A stretch of DNA of 64,000 bases from an uncultured Holophagaceae bacterium (GTDB lineage: Bacteria; Acidobacteriota; Holophagae; Holophagales; Holophagaceae): positions 41,305 through 105,304 of the forward strand of contig CAIOFF010000029.1 in assembly GCA_903857495.1 (NCBI GenBank), given 5' to 3'. The translations under genes and the position numbers were made by a program. The notes beneath the pieces were generated by a model. That model made no database searches. It had not been told where the DNA came from and was given only the letters and a program-made list of their open reading frames with translations. Of this stretch, positions 1 through 7,315 are shown one piece after another (position 1 is the first letter of the stretch; every line of letters starts with the position of its first letter).

Positions 1-1062
1 GCGGACAGCTTCCGCCGCTACCTGGGCCCCCAGGCCGGGGCCCTGCAGCTGCTGCTGGGGGGCATGAAGGCGGCCGAGAAGCGGGCGGCCCTGGCCCGCA
101 TCGCCAGTGGCGAGGCCCGCTATGTGCTGGGTACCCACGCCCTCTTCCAGGAGGCCGTAGCCTTCCACCGACTGCAGCTGGTGGTGGTGGATGAGCAGCA
201 CCGCTTCGGCGTGAAGCAGCGGGAAGCTCTCAAGGAGAAGGGCGGCGACCCACACTGGCTGGTCATGAGCGCCACGCCCATCCCCCGCTCCCTGGCCCTG
301 GCGGTGTTCGGTGACCTGGACCAGAGCGTCCTCGACGAGCTGCCCCCGGGCCGCCAGCCCATCACGACGAAGCTGCACAAGCCGGAGTTTGCGGAGCGGG
401 CCTGGGAGCGGGTGCGCAAGGAGCTGGCCCAGGGCCGCCAGGCCTTCGTGGTGAGCCCGAGCATCGACCCCTCGGACGAGGCCAAGGTGCCCCTGCGCGA
501 CATCCAGGCCATGGAGGCGCTGCTGCGCGGCATCTTCCCCGATGAGGTCATCGAGGTGGTCCACGGCCGCCTCAAGGCAGACGAGATGGCCGCCCGCATG
601 GGACGCTTCGTGCGGGGCGAGGCCGGCATCCTGCTGGCCACCACCGTGATCGAGGTGGGTGTGGACGTGCCCAACGCCACGGTGATGGTGGTGGACCACG
701 CCGAGCGCTTCGGTCTCAGCCAGCTCCATCAGCTGCGGGGCCGGGTGGGCCGCGGCGAGCACCCCAGCCACTTCCTCATGCTGAGCGGCTCCGAGACCGA
801 GCGCCTCCAGACCCTGGTGGAGACCCAGGACGGCTTCCGCATCGCCCAGCGCGACCTGGAGCTGCGCGGACCTGGCGAGTTCTTCGGGGTGAGGCAGGCG
901 GGGCTGCCGAAGTTCCAGGTGGCAGACATCGTGCGCGACCGGGCGCTACTCCTGCGCTGTCGCGAGGCCGCAGACCGGGCCCTGGCCCTGGGTCTCAGCG
1001 AAGCGCAGTCCCAGTGGCTGCGGCGGGAGCAGGCGCGGCTGAAGCTGGCGGAGATCAGCTGA
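1..1062 (+). CDS. recG: ATP-dependent DNA helicase RecG, C-terminal part (5' end outside window)
   Basis: RecG unwinds and remodels stalled replication forks and branched recombination intermediates. The frame is open from base 1 and covers 353 codons, so the N-terminal wedge domain and Walker A motif lie upstream of the window. Visible are the DEQH box with following RFG (from base 190), the SATPIPRSLAL motif III, the helicase C domain with TTVIEVGVDVPNA and a QLRGRVGRG arginine-finger motif VI, and a RecG-type C-terminus (DLELRGPGEFFGVRQAGLP). That last motif separates RecG from other superfamily 2 helicases. The gene ends 9 bp before the convergent coaD. Confidence 0.95.
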   Translation, partial: ADSFRRYLGPQAGALQLLLGGMKAAEKRAALARIASGEARYVLGTHALFQEAVAFHRLQLVVVDEQHRFGVKQREALKEKGGDPHWLVMSATPIPRSLALAVFGDLDQSVLDELPPGRQPITTKLHKPEFAERAWERVRKELAQGRQAFVVSPSIDPSDEAKVPLRDIQAMEALLRGIFPDEVIEVVHGRLKADEMAARMGRFVRGEAGILLATTVIEVGVDVPNATVMVVDHAERFGLSQLHQLRGRVGRGEHPSHFLMLSGSETERLQTLVETQDGFRIAQRDLELRGPGEFFGVRQAGLPKFQVADIVRDRALLLRCREAADRALALGLSEAQSQWLRREQARLKLAEIS

Positions 1063-1071
1063 GGGCCTGGG

Positions 1072-1551
1072 CTACTTCCCGAGCCGGGTCGCGATGCGCT
1101 CCCGAAGCACCTCGGGCACCAGCTCCGACAGGTTGCCGCCCATGCCGCCGATCTCCCGCACCAGGCGGCTGCTCACGGCGCTGTACTTCTCCTTGGGCAT
1201 CAGGAAGACTGTCTCCAGCTCCGGGGCCAGCTTGCGGTTCATGAGGGCCATCTGGAACTCGTATTCAAAGTCGCTGAAGGCCCGCACGCCCCGGACGATC
1301 ACCTGGGCGTTCTGGGCCTTGGCGTAGTCCACAAGCAGGCCGTGGAAGGAGGTGACCTCGACGCGGGGCAGGGTGGTGGTCAGCTCCCCCAGCATGGCCA
1401 CCCGCTCCTCCACGCTGAAGGCCGGGGACTTGGACGGGTTGTGCAGGACGGCGACCACGAGGCGGTCCACCAGCTTCGCCGCCCGCTGGATGAGGTCCCA
1501 GTGGCCGAGGGTGACGGGATCGAAGGAGCCTGGGTAGATGGCCGTGCGCAC
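1072..1551 (-). CDS. coaD: Phosphopantetheine adenylyltransferase
   Basis: Catalyses the penultimate step of coenzyme A synthesis, 4'-phosphopantetheine plus ATP to dephospho-CoA. At 159 residues it is the usual length. The nucleotidyltransferase signature GSFDPVTLGHWDLI (T/HxGH) is at residues 8-21, a KSPAF substrate loop follows, and the C-terminal SAVSSRLVREI motif is intact. The ATG at 1551 opens directly into the first beta strand, so the start is secure. It is convergent with recG. Confidence 0.96.
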   Translation of the reverse strand: MRTAIYPGSFDPVTLGHWDLIQRAAKLVDRLVVAVLHNPSKSPAFSVEERVAMLGELTTTLPRVEVTSFHGLLVDYAKAQNAQVIVRGVRAFSDFEYEFQMALMNRKLAPELETVFLMPKEKYSAVSSRLVREIGGMGGNLSELVPEVLRERIATRLGK

Positions 1552-1651
1552 GATGACTCCGGGGTGGGGTTTCAGCCTAACGCACTGGCCGCGGAATCCG
1601 ATGTCCAGTCTCGGCGTGCGCCCCGCCGCCGCCTTGGGTTACAGTGGCTGC

Positions 1652-2749
1652 ATGGATCAGAAACGGGGCGTCGGGCTGCTTTTCGGCGGGGAATCCCCCG
1701 AGCACGAGGTCTCCATCGTCACCGCCCGGGCCATCGCGGAGCACCTGGATCCCGCCGCCTTCGTGGTGCGCCCCATGGGCATCGCGCGCAACGGCGTCTG
1801 GGTGGTCACCGGGGACCCCTTCGCCCGGCTGGCGGCGGGAGAGCTGCCGGAGCGCGGCGCACACCCCTTCCTGCCGCTGGAGAAGGGCGCCGAGGCCACT
1901 CCGCTGCCTGATGTCTTCTTCAACGCCCTGCACGGCGCGGGCGGCGAGGACGGCCAGCTCCAGGGCTACCTGGAGCTCCTGCACCGGCCCTACACCGGGG
2001 CGGGCCTGCTGGCCATGGCCGCAGGCATGGACAAGTGGATCACCAAGCGGCTCTGGGAGTCCGAAGGCCTGCCTGTGGTGCCCTACGTGGGCCTCACGGA
2101 GGAGCGCTGGAACCGGGAGCGCCCCGTCTGCCTGGCCGAGTGTGCCCGCCTGGGCCTGCCACTCTTCGTGAAGCCCGCCAACCTGGGCAGCAGCATCGGG
2201 GTGGAGAAGGTCAAAGCCGGCGGCGACCTGGCCGCCGCCCTGGACCGCGCCTTCACCTACGACCGCCGGGTGCTGGTGGAGCAGGGGCTGGATGTCCGCG
2301 AGATCGAGGTGGCGGTCCTGGGCGGCGACGAGCCGCTGATCTCCAAGCCCGGCGAGGTGATCGTCGCGGACGAGTTCTACACCTTCGAGGACAAATACCT
2401 CCACGGCCGCAGCCGGACCGAGATCCCCGCCCAACTCTCCGGGGAGCAGACCGACTTGGTCCGGAGCCTGGCGGCCCGGGCCTTCGCCACCTCCGACGGC
2501 TACGGCATGGCCCGGGTGGACATGTTCCTGGAACGCGCCACAGGCCAGGTCTTCCTCAATGAGCTGAACTTCATCCCGGGCTTCACCAGCATCTCCATGT
2601 ATCCCAAGATGATGGCCGCCAGCGGCGTGCCCTATGCCGAGCTGCTGACCCGGCTCATCGACCTGGCGGTGGCCCGCCACGCCCAGATGGCGGCGAAGCA
2701 GAAGGGCTTCCAGTCCGGCAGCGACTGGTTCCGGGGACCTCAAGTCTGA
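1652..2749 (+). CDS. ddl: D-alanine--D-alanine ligase
   Basis: ATP-grasp ligase that makes the D-Ala-D-Ala dipeptide for peptidoglycan. The ATG at 1652 is chosen over an in-frame upstream ATG (1538) because the family start (GVGLLFGGESPEHEVS) begins just after it. 365 residues. Visible: N-terminal GGxSxEHEVS loop, NALHGAGGEDGQLQG, KPANLGSSIGVEKV ATP-binding segment, and the C-terminal metal-binding NELNFIPGFT. Divergent from coaD with about 100 bp between them, which must hold both promoters. Confidence 0.95.
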   Translation: MDQKRGVGLLFGGESPEHEVSIVTARAIAEHLDPAAFVVRPMGIARNGVWVVTGDPFARLAAGELPERGAHPFLPLEKGAEATPLPDVFFNALHGAGGEDGQLQGYLELLHRPYTGAGLLAMAAGMDKWITKRLWESEGLPVVPYVGLTEERWNRERPVCLAECARLGLPLFVKPANLGSSIGVEKVKAGGDLAAALDRAFTYDRRVLVEQGLDVREIEVAVLGGDEPLISKPGEVIVADEFYTFEDKYLHGRSRTEIPAQLSGEQTDLVRSLAARAFATSDGYGMARVDMFLERATGQVFLNELNFIPGFTSISMYPKMMAASGVPYAELLTRLIDLAVARHAQMAAKQKGFQSGSDWFRGPQV

Positions 2750-2774
2750 CCGGCCCGGTGCCGATAGCACCCCC

Positions 2775-3092
2775 ATGGACGTCATCGGCATTGCAGTCTC
2801 CGGTCTCCGCGCCGCCAGCGCAGGACTGAGCGTGCAGGCCGGCAACGTGGCCAACCAGCAGTCGGACGGTTTCAAGGCCAAGCGAGCCGACCTGGTGGCT
2901 GAAGCCTCGGGGGGGGTGCGGGTAGCCGGGATTGTTGAAGACCCGACACCCGCCGGCCCCGGCGGCTCGAACGTGGATCTGGCCACCGAAGCGGTGCAGG
3001 GCATGAACCTGGAAGTCATGTACAAGGCCAACCTGAAGGTGCTCCGGACCCAGAGCGAGCTGGACAAGGTGACGCTGGATCTCAAGGGATAG
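2775..3092 (+). CDS. Small flagellar rod FlgC-like protein
   Basis: 105 residues with the bipartite layout of flagellar axial proteins. The N-terminal helix (SGLRAASAGLSVQAGNVAN) and the C-terminal helix (MNLEVMYKANLKVLRTQSEL) would pair as a coiled coil. The first part matches the 'flg_bb_rod' pattern ending in N-VAN-x-x-S-x-GFKA. It is shorter than a typical FlgC (about 135-150 residues) because the middle domain is nearly missing. No other flagellar gene is nearby, so whether it is a true rod subunit or a derived relative is unresolved. It sits 25 bp after ddl. Confidence 0.7.
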   Translation: MDVIGIAVSGLRAASAGLSVQAGNVANQQSDGFKAKRADLVAEASGGVRVAGIVEDPTPAGPGGSNVDLATEAVQGMNLEVMYKANLKVLRTQSELDKVTLDLKG

Positions 3093-3137
3093 CTGATACC
3101 GGATCGCTGGATGCCGCTTTCCCACTACACTATTCCC

Positions 3138-4358
3138 ATGCACGCACGCACCTGGCTCTCGGTCCTGTCGCTTCCTCTGGTGGCGGCCTTCACCCTGCCG
3201 GTGGTGCAGCAGGGCAACCCACCCAAGCCTGCGGCCACCGCGGCGAAGGCCGTGCCCCAGGATCCCCTGGCCGGCCTGTCGGACATCCAGGACGTGCTCT
3301 CGCTCGTTCAGCAGAACTACGTGGATCCGCCGAACATGGAGAAGGTCCTCGCGGGGGGCATCCAGGCTGTGCTGGAGCGCTCGCATCCGCTGAACGCCTA
3401 CCTCTCGGCAGAGGACCTGCGCCTGCCGGATCCGGGGCCCGCCTCGGTGGGACTGACGGTGCTGAAGCGTGGCATCTACGCCAGCGTCCTGGCCGTCACG
3501 CCTGGTGGACCCGCCGCCAAGGCCGGCATCCAGCCTGGGGACGTGCTCCGCAAGATGGACGGGGACTCCGTGGGCCAGCTCAGCGCCTGGGCCCTGGAAC
3601 GTCGGCTGCGCGGGCCGGTGGGTTCCTCGCTGGACCTCTATCGCTACAACGCCACGGGTGACCTGACCAAGACCACGGTGGTGCGGGCGCTGCCCGGCCA
3701 CGCGGACCTGACCCTGAAGCCGGGCACCGAGGCCCTGCTGGTGGCGCTGCCGGACCTGCTCCCAGGCCGGGCCGAGGAGCTGAAGAAGGCTCTGGCCACG
3801 GCTGATCGCGGGCAGACCCTGGTGCTGGACCTCCGCCTCTGCGAGCGGGGCGCCATGGACGAGGCCGCCCTCGTGGCGGGCCTGCTCGGTGCCAAGGGCT
3901 CCTTCGCGACCGTCCAGGAAGCTGGCAAGCCGGATCGCGCCCTGCCTGTCGTTGTCGGCGGCGCGCCCTTCGCTCGCCTGGCCCTCCTGGTGGGCCGCTC
4001 CACCCTCGGCGCCCCGGAAGTCCTCGCCGCCTGCCTCAAAAAGGGGGGTGCCCGCACCTTCGGGGAGCGCACGCCGGGTCTCGGCGTCGAGCGGTCGCGC
4101 TTCCTGCTGAAGCAGGGCGGGGCCGTGGAGCTGGTCTCCCGGCGCTGGCTCGGCCTCGGTGGCGAGAAACTGGACCGCCAGGGGGTGACCCCCGAGCAGG
4201 TGCTCCGCCTCGCCGAGGCCGATGACGCCCTGGCCAAGGTGCTCGCGGCCCTGGCCACGCCGCCCCCACCGCCCAAGGTGGAGGCCCCGGAGAAGGCCCC
4301 CGAAGGGTCTCCGCTGCTGCCGCCTCACGTCATCGCCCCGAAGAAGCCGAATCCCTGA
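3138..4358 (+). CDS. Exported PDZ / S41-peptidase-like protein, probably non-catalytic
   Basis: About 406 residues from the ATG at 3138, chosen because it opens a signal peptide (MHARTWLSVLSLPLVAAFTLP). A CtpA-type N-terminal helical segment (DIQDVLSLVQQNYVDPPNMEKV) precedes a PDZ domain (GIYASVLAVTPGGPAAKAGIQPGDVLRKMDGD) and an S41-like core. The strand that normally carries the Ser of SASASE reads STLGAPEV, and the usual catalytic Lys in xKTFGKG reads ERTPGLG. Both catalytic residues therefore look lost. The C-terminus is a Pro-rich tail. Probably a periplasmic scaffold related to carboxy-terminal processing proteases. Its stop overlaps the ATG of the next gene. Confidence 0.75.
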   Translation: MHARTWLSVLSLPLVAAFTLPVVQQGNPPKPAATAAKAVPQDPLAGLSDIQDVLSLVQQNYVDPPNMEKVLAGGIQAVLERSHPLNAYLSAEDLRLPDPGPASVGLTVLKRGIYASVLAVTPGGPAAKAGIQPGDVLRKMDGDSVGQLSAWALERRLRGPVGSSLDLYRYNATGDLTKTTVVRALPGHADLTLKPGTEALLVALPDLLPGRAEELKKALATADRGQTLVLDLRLCERGAMDEAALVAGLLGAKGSFATVQEAGKPDRALPVVVGGAPFARLALLVGRSTLGAPEVLAACLKKGGARTFGERTPGLGVERSRFLLKQGGAVELVSRRWLGLGGEKLDRQGVTPEQVLRLAEADDALAKVLAALATPPPPPKVEAPEKAPEGSPLLPPHVIAPKKPNP

Positions 4359-5287
4359 TGGCCAAGGGCCGGGGGCAGCGCACCTCCACCTTGGCATTGC
4401 TGGGCTGGGCCGTGCTGGTGCTGGGCCTGGGGCTGGGCACCGGGTTGGTGCTGGGACAGCAGGGCTGCGGCCGGCGCCACACGCCCGCGCCGCACGAGGA
4501 ACCGAAGCCCGAGCCGAAAAAGGGCGACCGGAAAGTTTCCGAGCCGAAGGCCAAGCCCACCGAGCCCACGCGCCCCGCCGAACCCGTGAAGCCCCAGCCC
4601 CCGGAACTCGGCCAGGGCCTGCCCCGCCTGGCCCTGGTGATCGATGACCTGGGCTACATCCAGCCGGAGCTGGTCACCCGTCTCTGCAGCCTGCCCGTGC
4701 CCCTGAGCGTGGCCGTGCTGCCCTACCTGGAATACACGCGGGAGAGCGCGGAGATCGCCCACCGCCTGGGCAAGGAGGTGATGCTGCACCTGCCCATGGA
4801 GCCTCTGGGCTACCCCGGTCCCGGCCACGATCCCGGCCCCAACGCGATCCTCTACAGCCTGGCCGAGCCCGAAGTCCGCCGGCGCGTGCGCCTGGCCCTG
4901 GACGACATCCCGCACCGCAGCGGCGTGAACAACCACATGGGCAGCCGCATCACGCCCGATCGTGAGCGCATGAAGTGGGTGCTGCAGGAGCTCAAGGCCC
5001 GGAAGCTCTTCTTCGTGGACAGCCGCACCGAGAAGGACAGCGCCGCCTTCGACGTGGCCCAGGAGCTGGGCATCCCGGCGGTGCAGCGGCGGGTCTTCCT
5101 GGATGACGACAAGGCCTTCCCGGAGATGGAGAAGCAGTGGGAGCGTGCCCTCAAGCTGGCCGAGAAGGACGGCTTCGTGCTCATCATCGGGCACATCTAT
5201 CCCGAGACCGTCGCGGCCCTGGAGAAGCTGGTGCCCCGGTCCAAGGGGCAGGTGCGCTTCGTGACCGCAGGGCAGCTGGCCCGGTGA
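4358..5287 (+). CDS. Divergent polysaccharide deacetylase family protein (YibQ-like)
   Basis: 309 residues: an N-terminal membrane anchor ([22 protein letters not shown]), a charged Lys/Pro/Glu-rich linker to about residue 85, then a YibQ/DUF610-type NodB-fold domain starting [10 protein letters not shown]. Typical blocks seen are [38 protein letters not shown] and [11 protein letters not shown]. The family is often found next to CtpA-type proteases, as here (1-bp overlap), and is thought to act on cell-envelope polysaccharide; the substrate is unknown. Confidence 0.85.
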   Translation: MAKGRGQRTSTLALLGWAVLVLGLGLGTGLVLGQQGCGRRHTPAPHEEPKPEPKKGDRKVSEPKAKPTEPTRPAEPVKPQPPELGQGLPRLALVIDDLGYIQPELVTRLCSLPVPLSVAVLPYLEYTRESAEIAHRLGKEVMLHLPMEPLGYPGPGHDPGPNAILYSLAEPEVRRRVRLALDDIPHRSGVNNHMGSRITPDRERMKWVLQELKARKLFFVDSRTEKDSAAFDVAQELGIPAVQRRVFLDDDKAFPEMEKQWERALKLAEKDGFVLIIGHIYPETVAALEKLVPRSKGQVRFVTAGQLAR

Positions 5288-5321
5288 TAGGCTGGCCAGC
5301 AATGACAAGGAGCAGCGGTCC

Positions 5322-5708
5322 ATGGGCTTTCTTCCGGTTCTCGCGGTAGGTGTCGGGGCGGCCCTGGGCGCCTGGCTGCGCTGGGGCCTGGGCCTCCTCA
5401 TGAATCCGCTGCTGGCAGAGGTGCCCCTGGGCACCCTGGCCGCGAACCTGCTGGGCGGCTACCTGGTGGGCCTGGCCGTGGCCCTGTTCACCCAGCACCC
5501 CGGGCTGGCCCCCGAGGCCCGGCTGTTCCTCATTACGGGCTTCCTGGGCGGACTGACCACCTTCTCCACCTTTTCCGCGGAGGCCGTGCACCTGATCACC
5601 CGGGGCGAGTACGGCTGGGCGGCGGGCCACATGGGATTGCATCTGGCGGGCTCGCTGGCGATGACCATGCTTGGGTTGTGGACGTTTAAGAGCTTCCTCA
5701 AGGCCTGA
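5322..5708 (+). CDS. crcB: Fluoride ion exporter CrcB/Fluc
   Basis: 128-residue membrane protein with four predicted helices. It carries the family blocks [13 protein letters not shown] near the N-terminus, [14 protein letters not shown], and the pore/sodium-site segment [17 protein letters not shown]. Fluc proteins form dual-topology dimers that export fluoride. No room for a fluoride riboswitch is seen in the 34 bp after the preceding gene. It is followed closely by a DUF190 gene, a common partner. Confidence 0.95.
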   Translation: MGFLPVLAVGVGAALGAWLRWGLGLLMNPLLAEVPLGTLAANLLGGYLVGLAVALFTQHPGLAPEARLFLITGFLGGLTTFSTFSAEAVHLITRGEYGWAAGHMGLHLAGSLAMTMLGLWTFKSFLKA

Positions 5709-5727
5709 GCGTCCGGGGGGTGGCGTC

Positions 5728-6054
5728 ATGAAGGGCACCTACCTGATCTTCTTCATGCAAGAGGACCGCACGAGCCACGGCATCCTGGCCTACGAGTGGC
5801 TCCTGAAGGAGGCGCGCCACCTGGGCCTGGGGGGCGGCTCGGCCTTCAAGGCCATCGCGGGCTTCGGCCGCCACGGCCTCATCCACGCGGACCACTTCAT
5901 CGAGCTGGCCGGGGACCTGCCCATCGAGGTCGCCTTCATGGTCACCGAGGAGGAGGCCGACCGCCTCATGGCGGCCGTGGCCGCCGAGGGCCTGGAGCTG
6001 GTCTACGTGCGCCTGCCCGGGGAGTGTGGCGTCATCGGCGCACACCAGGCCTAG
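5728..6054 (+). CDS. DUF190 domain-containing protein
   Basis: 108 residues from the ATG at 5728. The DUF190 pattern is complete: a first strand with an acidic residue (YLIFFMQEDRTSHGI), then YEWLLKEARHLGLGGGSAFKAIAGFGRHGLIHADHF, and a ferredoxin-like second half (LPIEVAFMVTEEEADRLM). The fold resembles a PII-like regulator. It is very often adjacent to crcB, suggesting a regulatory or auxiliary role in fluoride export, which is unproven. Its stop overlaps by 4 bp the stop of the convergent CDF-like gene. Confidence 0.88.
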   Translation: MKGTYLIFFMQEDRTSHGILAYEWLLKEARHLGLGGGSAFKAIAGFGRHGLIHADHFIELAGDLPIEVAFMVTEEEADRLMAAVAAEGLELVYVRLPGECGVIGAHQA

Positions 6055-6674
6055 TGGCCGCAGCCGCAGCCGCCGGTGAAGGTCGCGCTGCGGGCGGCGC
6101 GGACCATGCCCAGGCCCTCGCGGCCGATGAGCGCTGCCAGGCCCAGGGCCGATACTGCGTCCACCCACCACAGGGCGGGCGAGAGCAGGAACAGCAGGCT
6201 GCCTGCCAGCAGGACGCCTGAGAGCTGGATGCAGGCCAGGCTGCAGGCGGCGTCCGCGGCCAGGGTGGCGCTGTCCAGGGCCTGGGCCGCGCGCAGCTTC
6301 GCCCGCCACAGGAAGACCATGAAGGACAGGGAGAGCAGGGCGATGACCAGGCCGGGCACCGTGGTGGGCGGGTGCGTCCGGGCGGTCAGCTGCAGCACCG
6401 CGCCCCCGGCGATGCCCGCGGCCAGGGCCAGGAACAGCCAGCCGATGCGGCTCGTGGCCTTGCGCTCCCGGGTCAGGTCGCCGTGGTCCAGCAGCTTCCA
6501 CAGCACCAGCAGGGCCGAGGCCACCTCGATGAAGCTGTCGGCGCCGAACCCGAAGAGGGCCACGGAGTCGTCGGCCCAGCCGAAGGCCATGGCGACGAGG
6601 CCCTCCAGCACGTTGTAGGCGATGGTCAAGCCACAGAGCCAGAGGGCGCGCCGCCGCCAGTCCGCGGGGGTCAT
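6051..6674 (-). CDS. CDF-like cation transporter family membrane protein
   Basis: 207 residues with about six hydrophobic helices. It resembles the transmembrane half of cation diffusion facilitators: helix II has ADDSVALFGFGADSFIEV, where the D/H metal-site residues of CDF proteins would be, and helix V has LAADAACSLACIQLSG. The cytoplasmic CDF domain is absent, as in short TMEM163-type members. The C-terminus ends GGCGCGH, a plausible metal-binding tail. The substrate is unknown. The start overlaps by 4 bp the end of the upstream anti-sigma-like gene, so the two are probably co-transcribed. Confidence 0.75.
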   Translation of the reverse strand: MTPADWRRRALWLCGLTIAYNVLEGLVAMAFGWADDSVALFGFGADSFIEVASALLVLWKLLDHGDLTRERKATSRIGWLFLALAAGIAGGAVLQLTARTHPPTTVPGLVIALLSLSFMVFLWRAKLRAAQALDSATLAADAACSLACIQLSGVLLAGSLLFLLSPALWWVDAVSALGLAALIGREGLGMVRAARSATFTGGCGCGH

Positions 6675-7111
6675 GCCTGGGCTTCGCGCACCTTGCGGGC
6701 CTTCACCAGCACCAGGGTGGAGCCTGCGGGGGTGCGCTCCATGAAGACCTCGTCCATGACCTGGCGCATGAAGAACACACCCCGGCCGCCGGGCTTCAGC
6801 AGGTTCTCGGGCAGGTTGGGATTGGGGAGCAGGTCCAGGTCCACGCCGGGGCCCTTGTCCTCGATGCGGATCTCGAAGCGGTCCGCCCGGGGCGTGAAGG
6901 TCACCTTGAGGGGCTTGTCCTTGTCCAGCTTGTTGCCATGGCGCATGGCGTTGGCGATGCCTTCCTGGATGGCCAGCCAGAGGCGCTCGCCGTCCTCCTG
7001 GGTGAAGCTCAGGTGCTTGAGGAACTCCGCGCCCACCACCTGGATCAGGTCGATGAACCGCAGATCCGTATTGCAGGTGAGGACGACGGGTAGCAGCGCG
7101 GGATGGGCCAT
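6671..7111 (-). CDS. ATP-binding protein, anti-sigma factor RsbW-like (HATPase_c_2)
   Basis: About 146 residues from the ATG at 7111; a longer in-frame reading starts at 7234 but lacks family similarity. It carries the GHKL fold of serine-kinase anti-sigma factors: N-box ERLWLAIQEGIANAMRHGN, G1-box IEDKGPGVDLDLLP, and G2-like PGGRGVFFMRQVMDEV. Such proteins bind or phosphorylate anti-sigma antagonists. No partner antagonist or sigma factor is adjacent, so the target is unknown. Overlaps the CDF-like gene by 4 bp. Confidence 0.82.
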   Translation of the reverse strand: MAHPALLPVVLTCNTDLRFIDLIQVVGAEFLKHLSFTQEDGERLWLAIQEGIANAMRHGNKLDKDKPLKVTFTPRADRFEIRIEDKGPGVDLDLLPNPNLPENLLKPGGRGVFFMRQVMDEVFMERTPAGSTLVLVKARKVREAQA

Positions 7112-7232
7112 GGACGACAATACCCTTTCACAGACCAGAAGAACCAAGCCCAAGGTACTTGGAATCCGGCCCCGGGAGCCAGTGGTTTTGCCGCGGAGCC
7201 CCTCGGGGAGGGCAGGGTCGGTGCCCTGGATC

Positions 7233-7247
7233 ACAATTAAGAATTGT
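7233..7247. promoter_or_regulatory. Palindrome upstream of nitric oxide reductase gene
   Basis: A 15-bp inverted repeat with 6-bp arms (ACAATT / AATTGT) around AAG, in an AT-rich island inside otherwise GC-rich DNA, 69 bp before the qNor start. The position and AT-richness suit an operator for an NO- or redox-responsive regulator. It matches no consensus I can name with confidence. Confidence 0.35.
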
Positions 7248-7315
7248 TGGTCCTAAATATGGAGATTGATGAAATACTGCTCCCTGGCGTCGGTTGCGCC
7301 GGTTCGGAGGATGTG

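Noticed and set aside
1577..4397. Long open frames opposite ddl and the S41-like gene
   Set aside because: They are antisense shadows of high-GC genes with Gly/Arg/His-rich translations. The same applies opposite norZ, polA, speA and other genes.
5288..5321. Fluoride riboswitch before crcB
   Set aside because: Only 34 bp separate the genes and no pseudoknot-forming sequence is visible.
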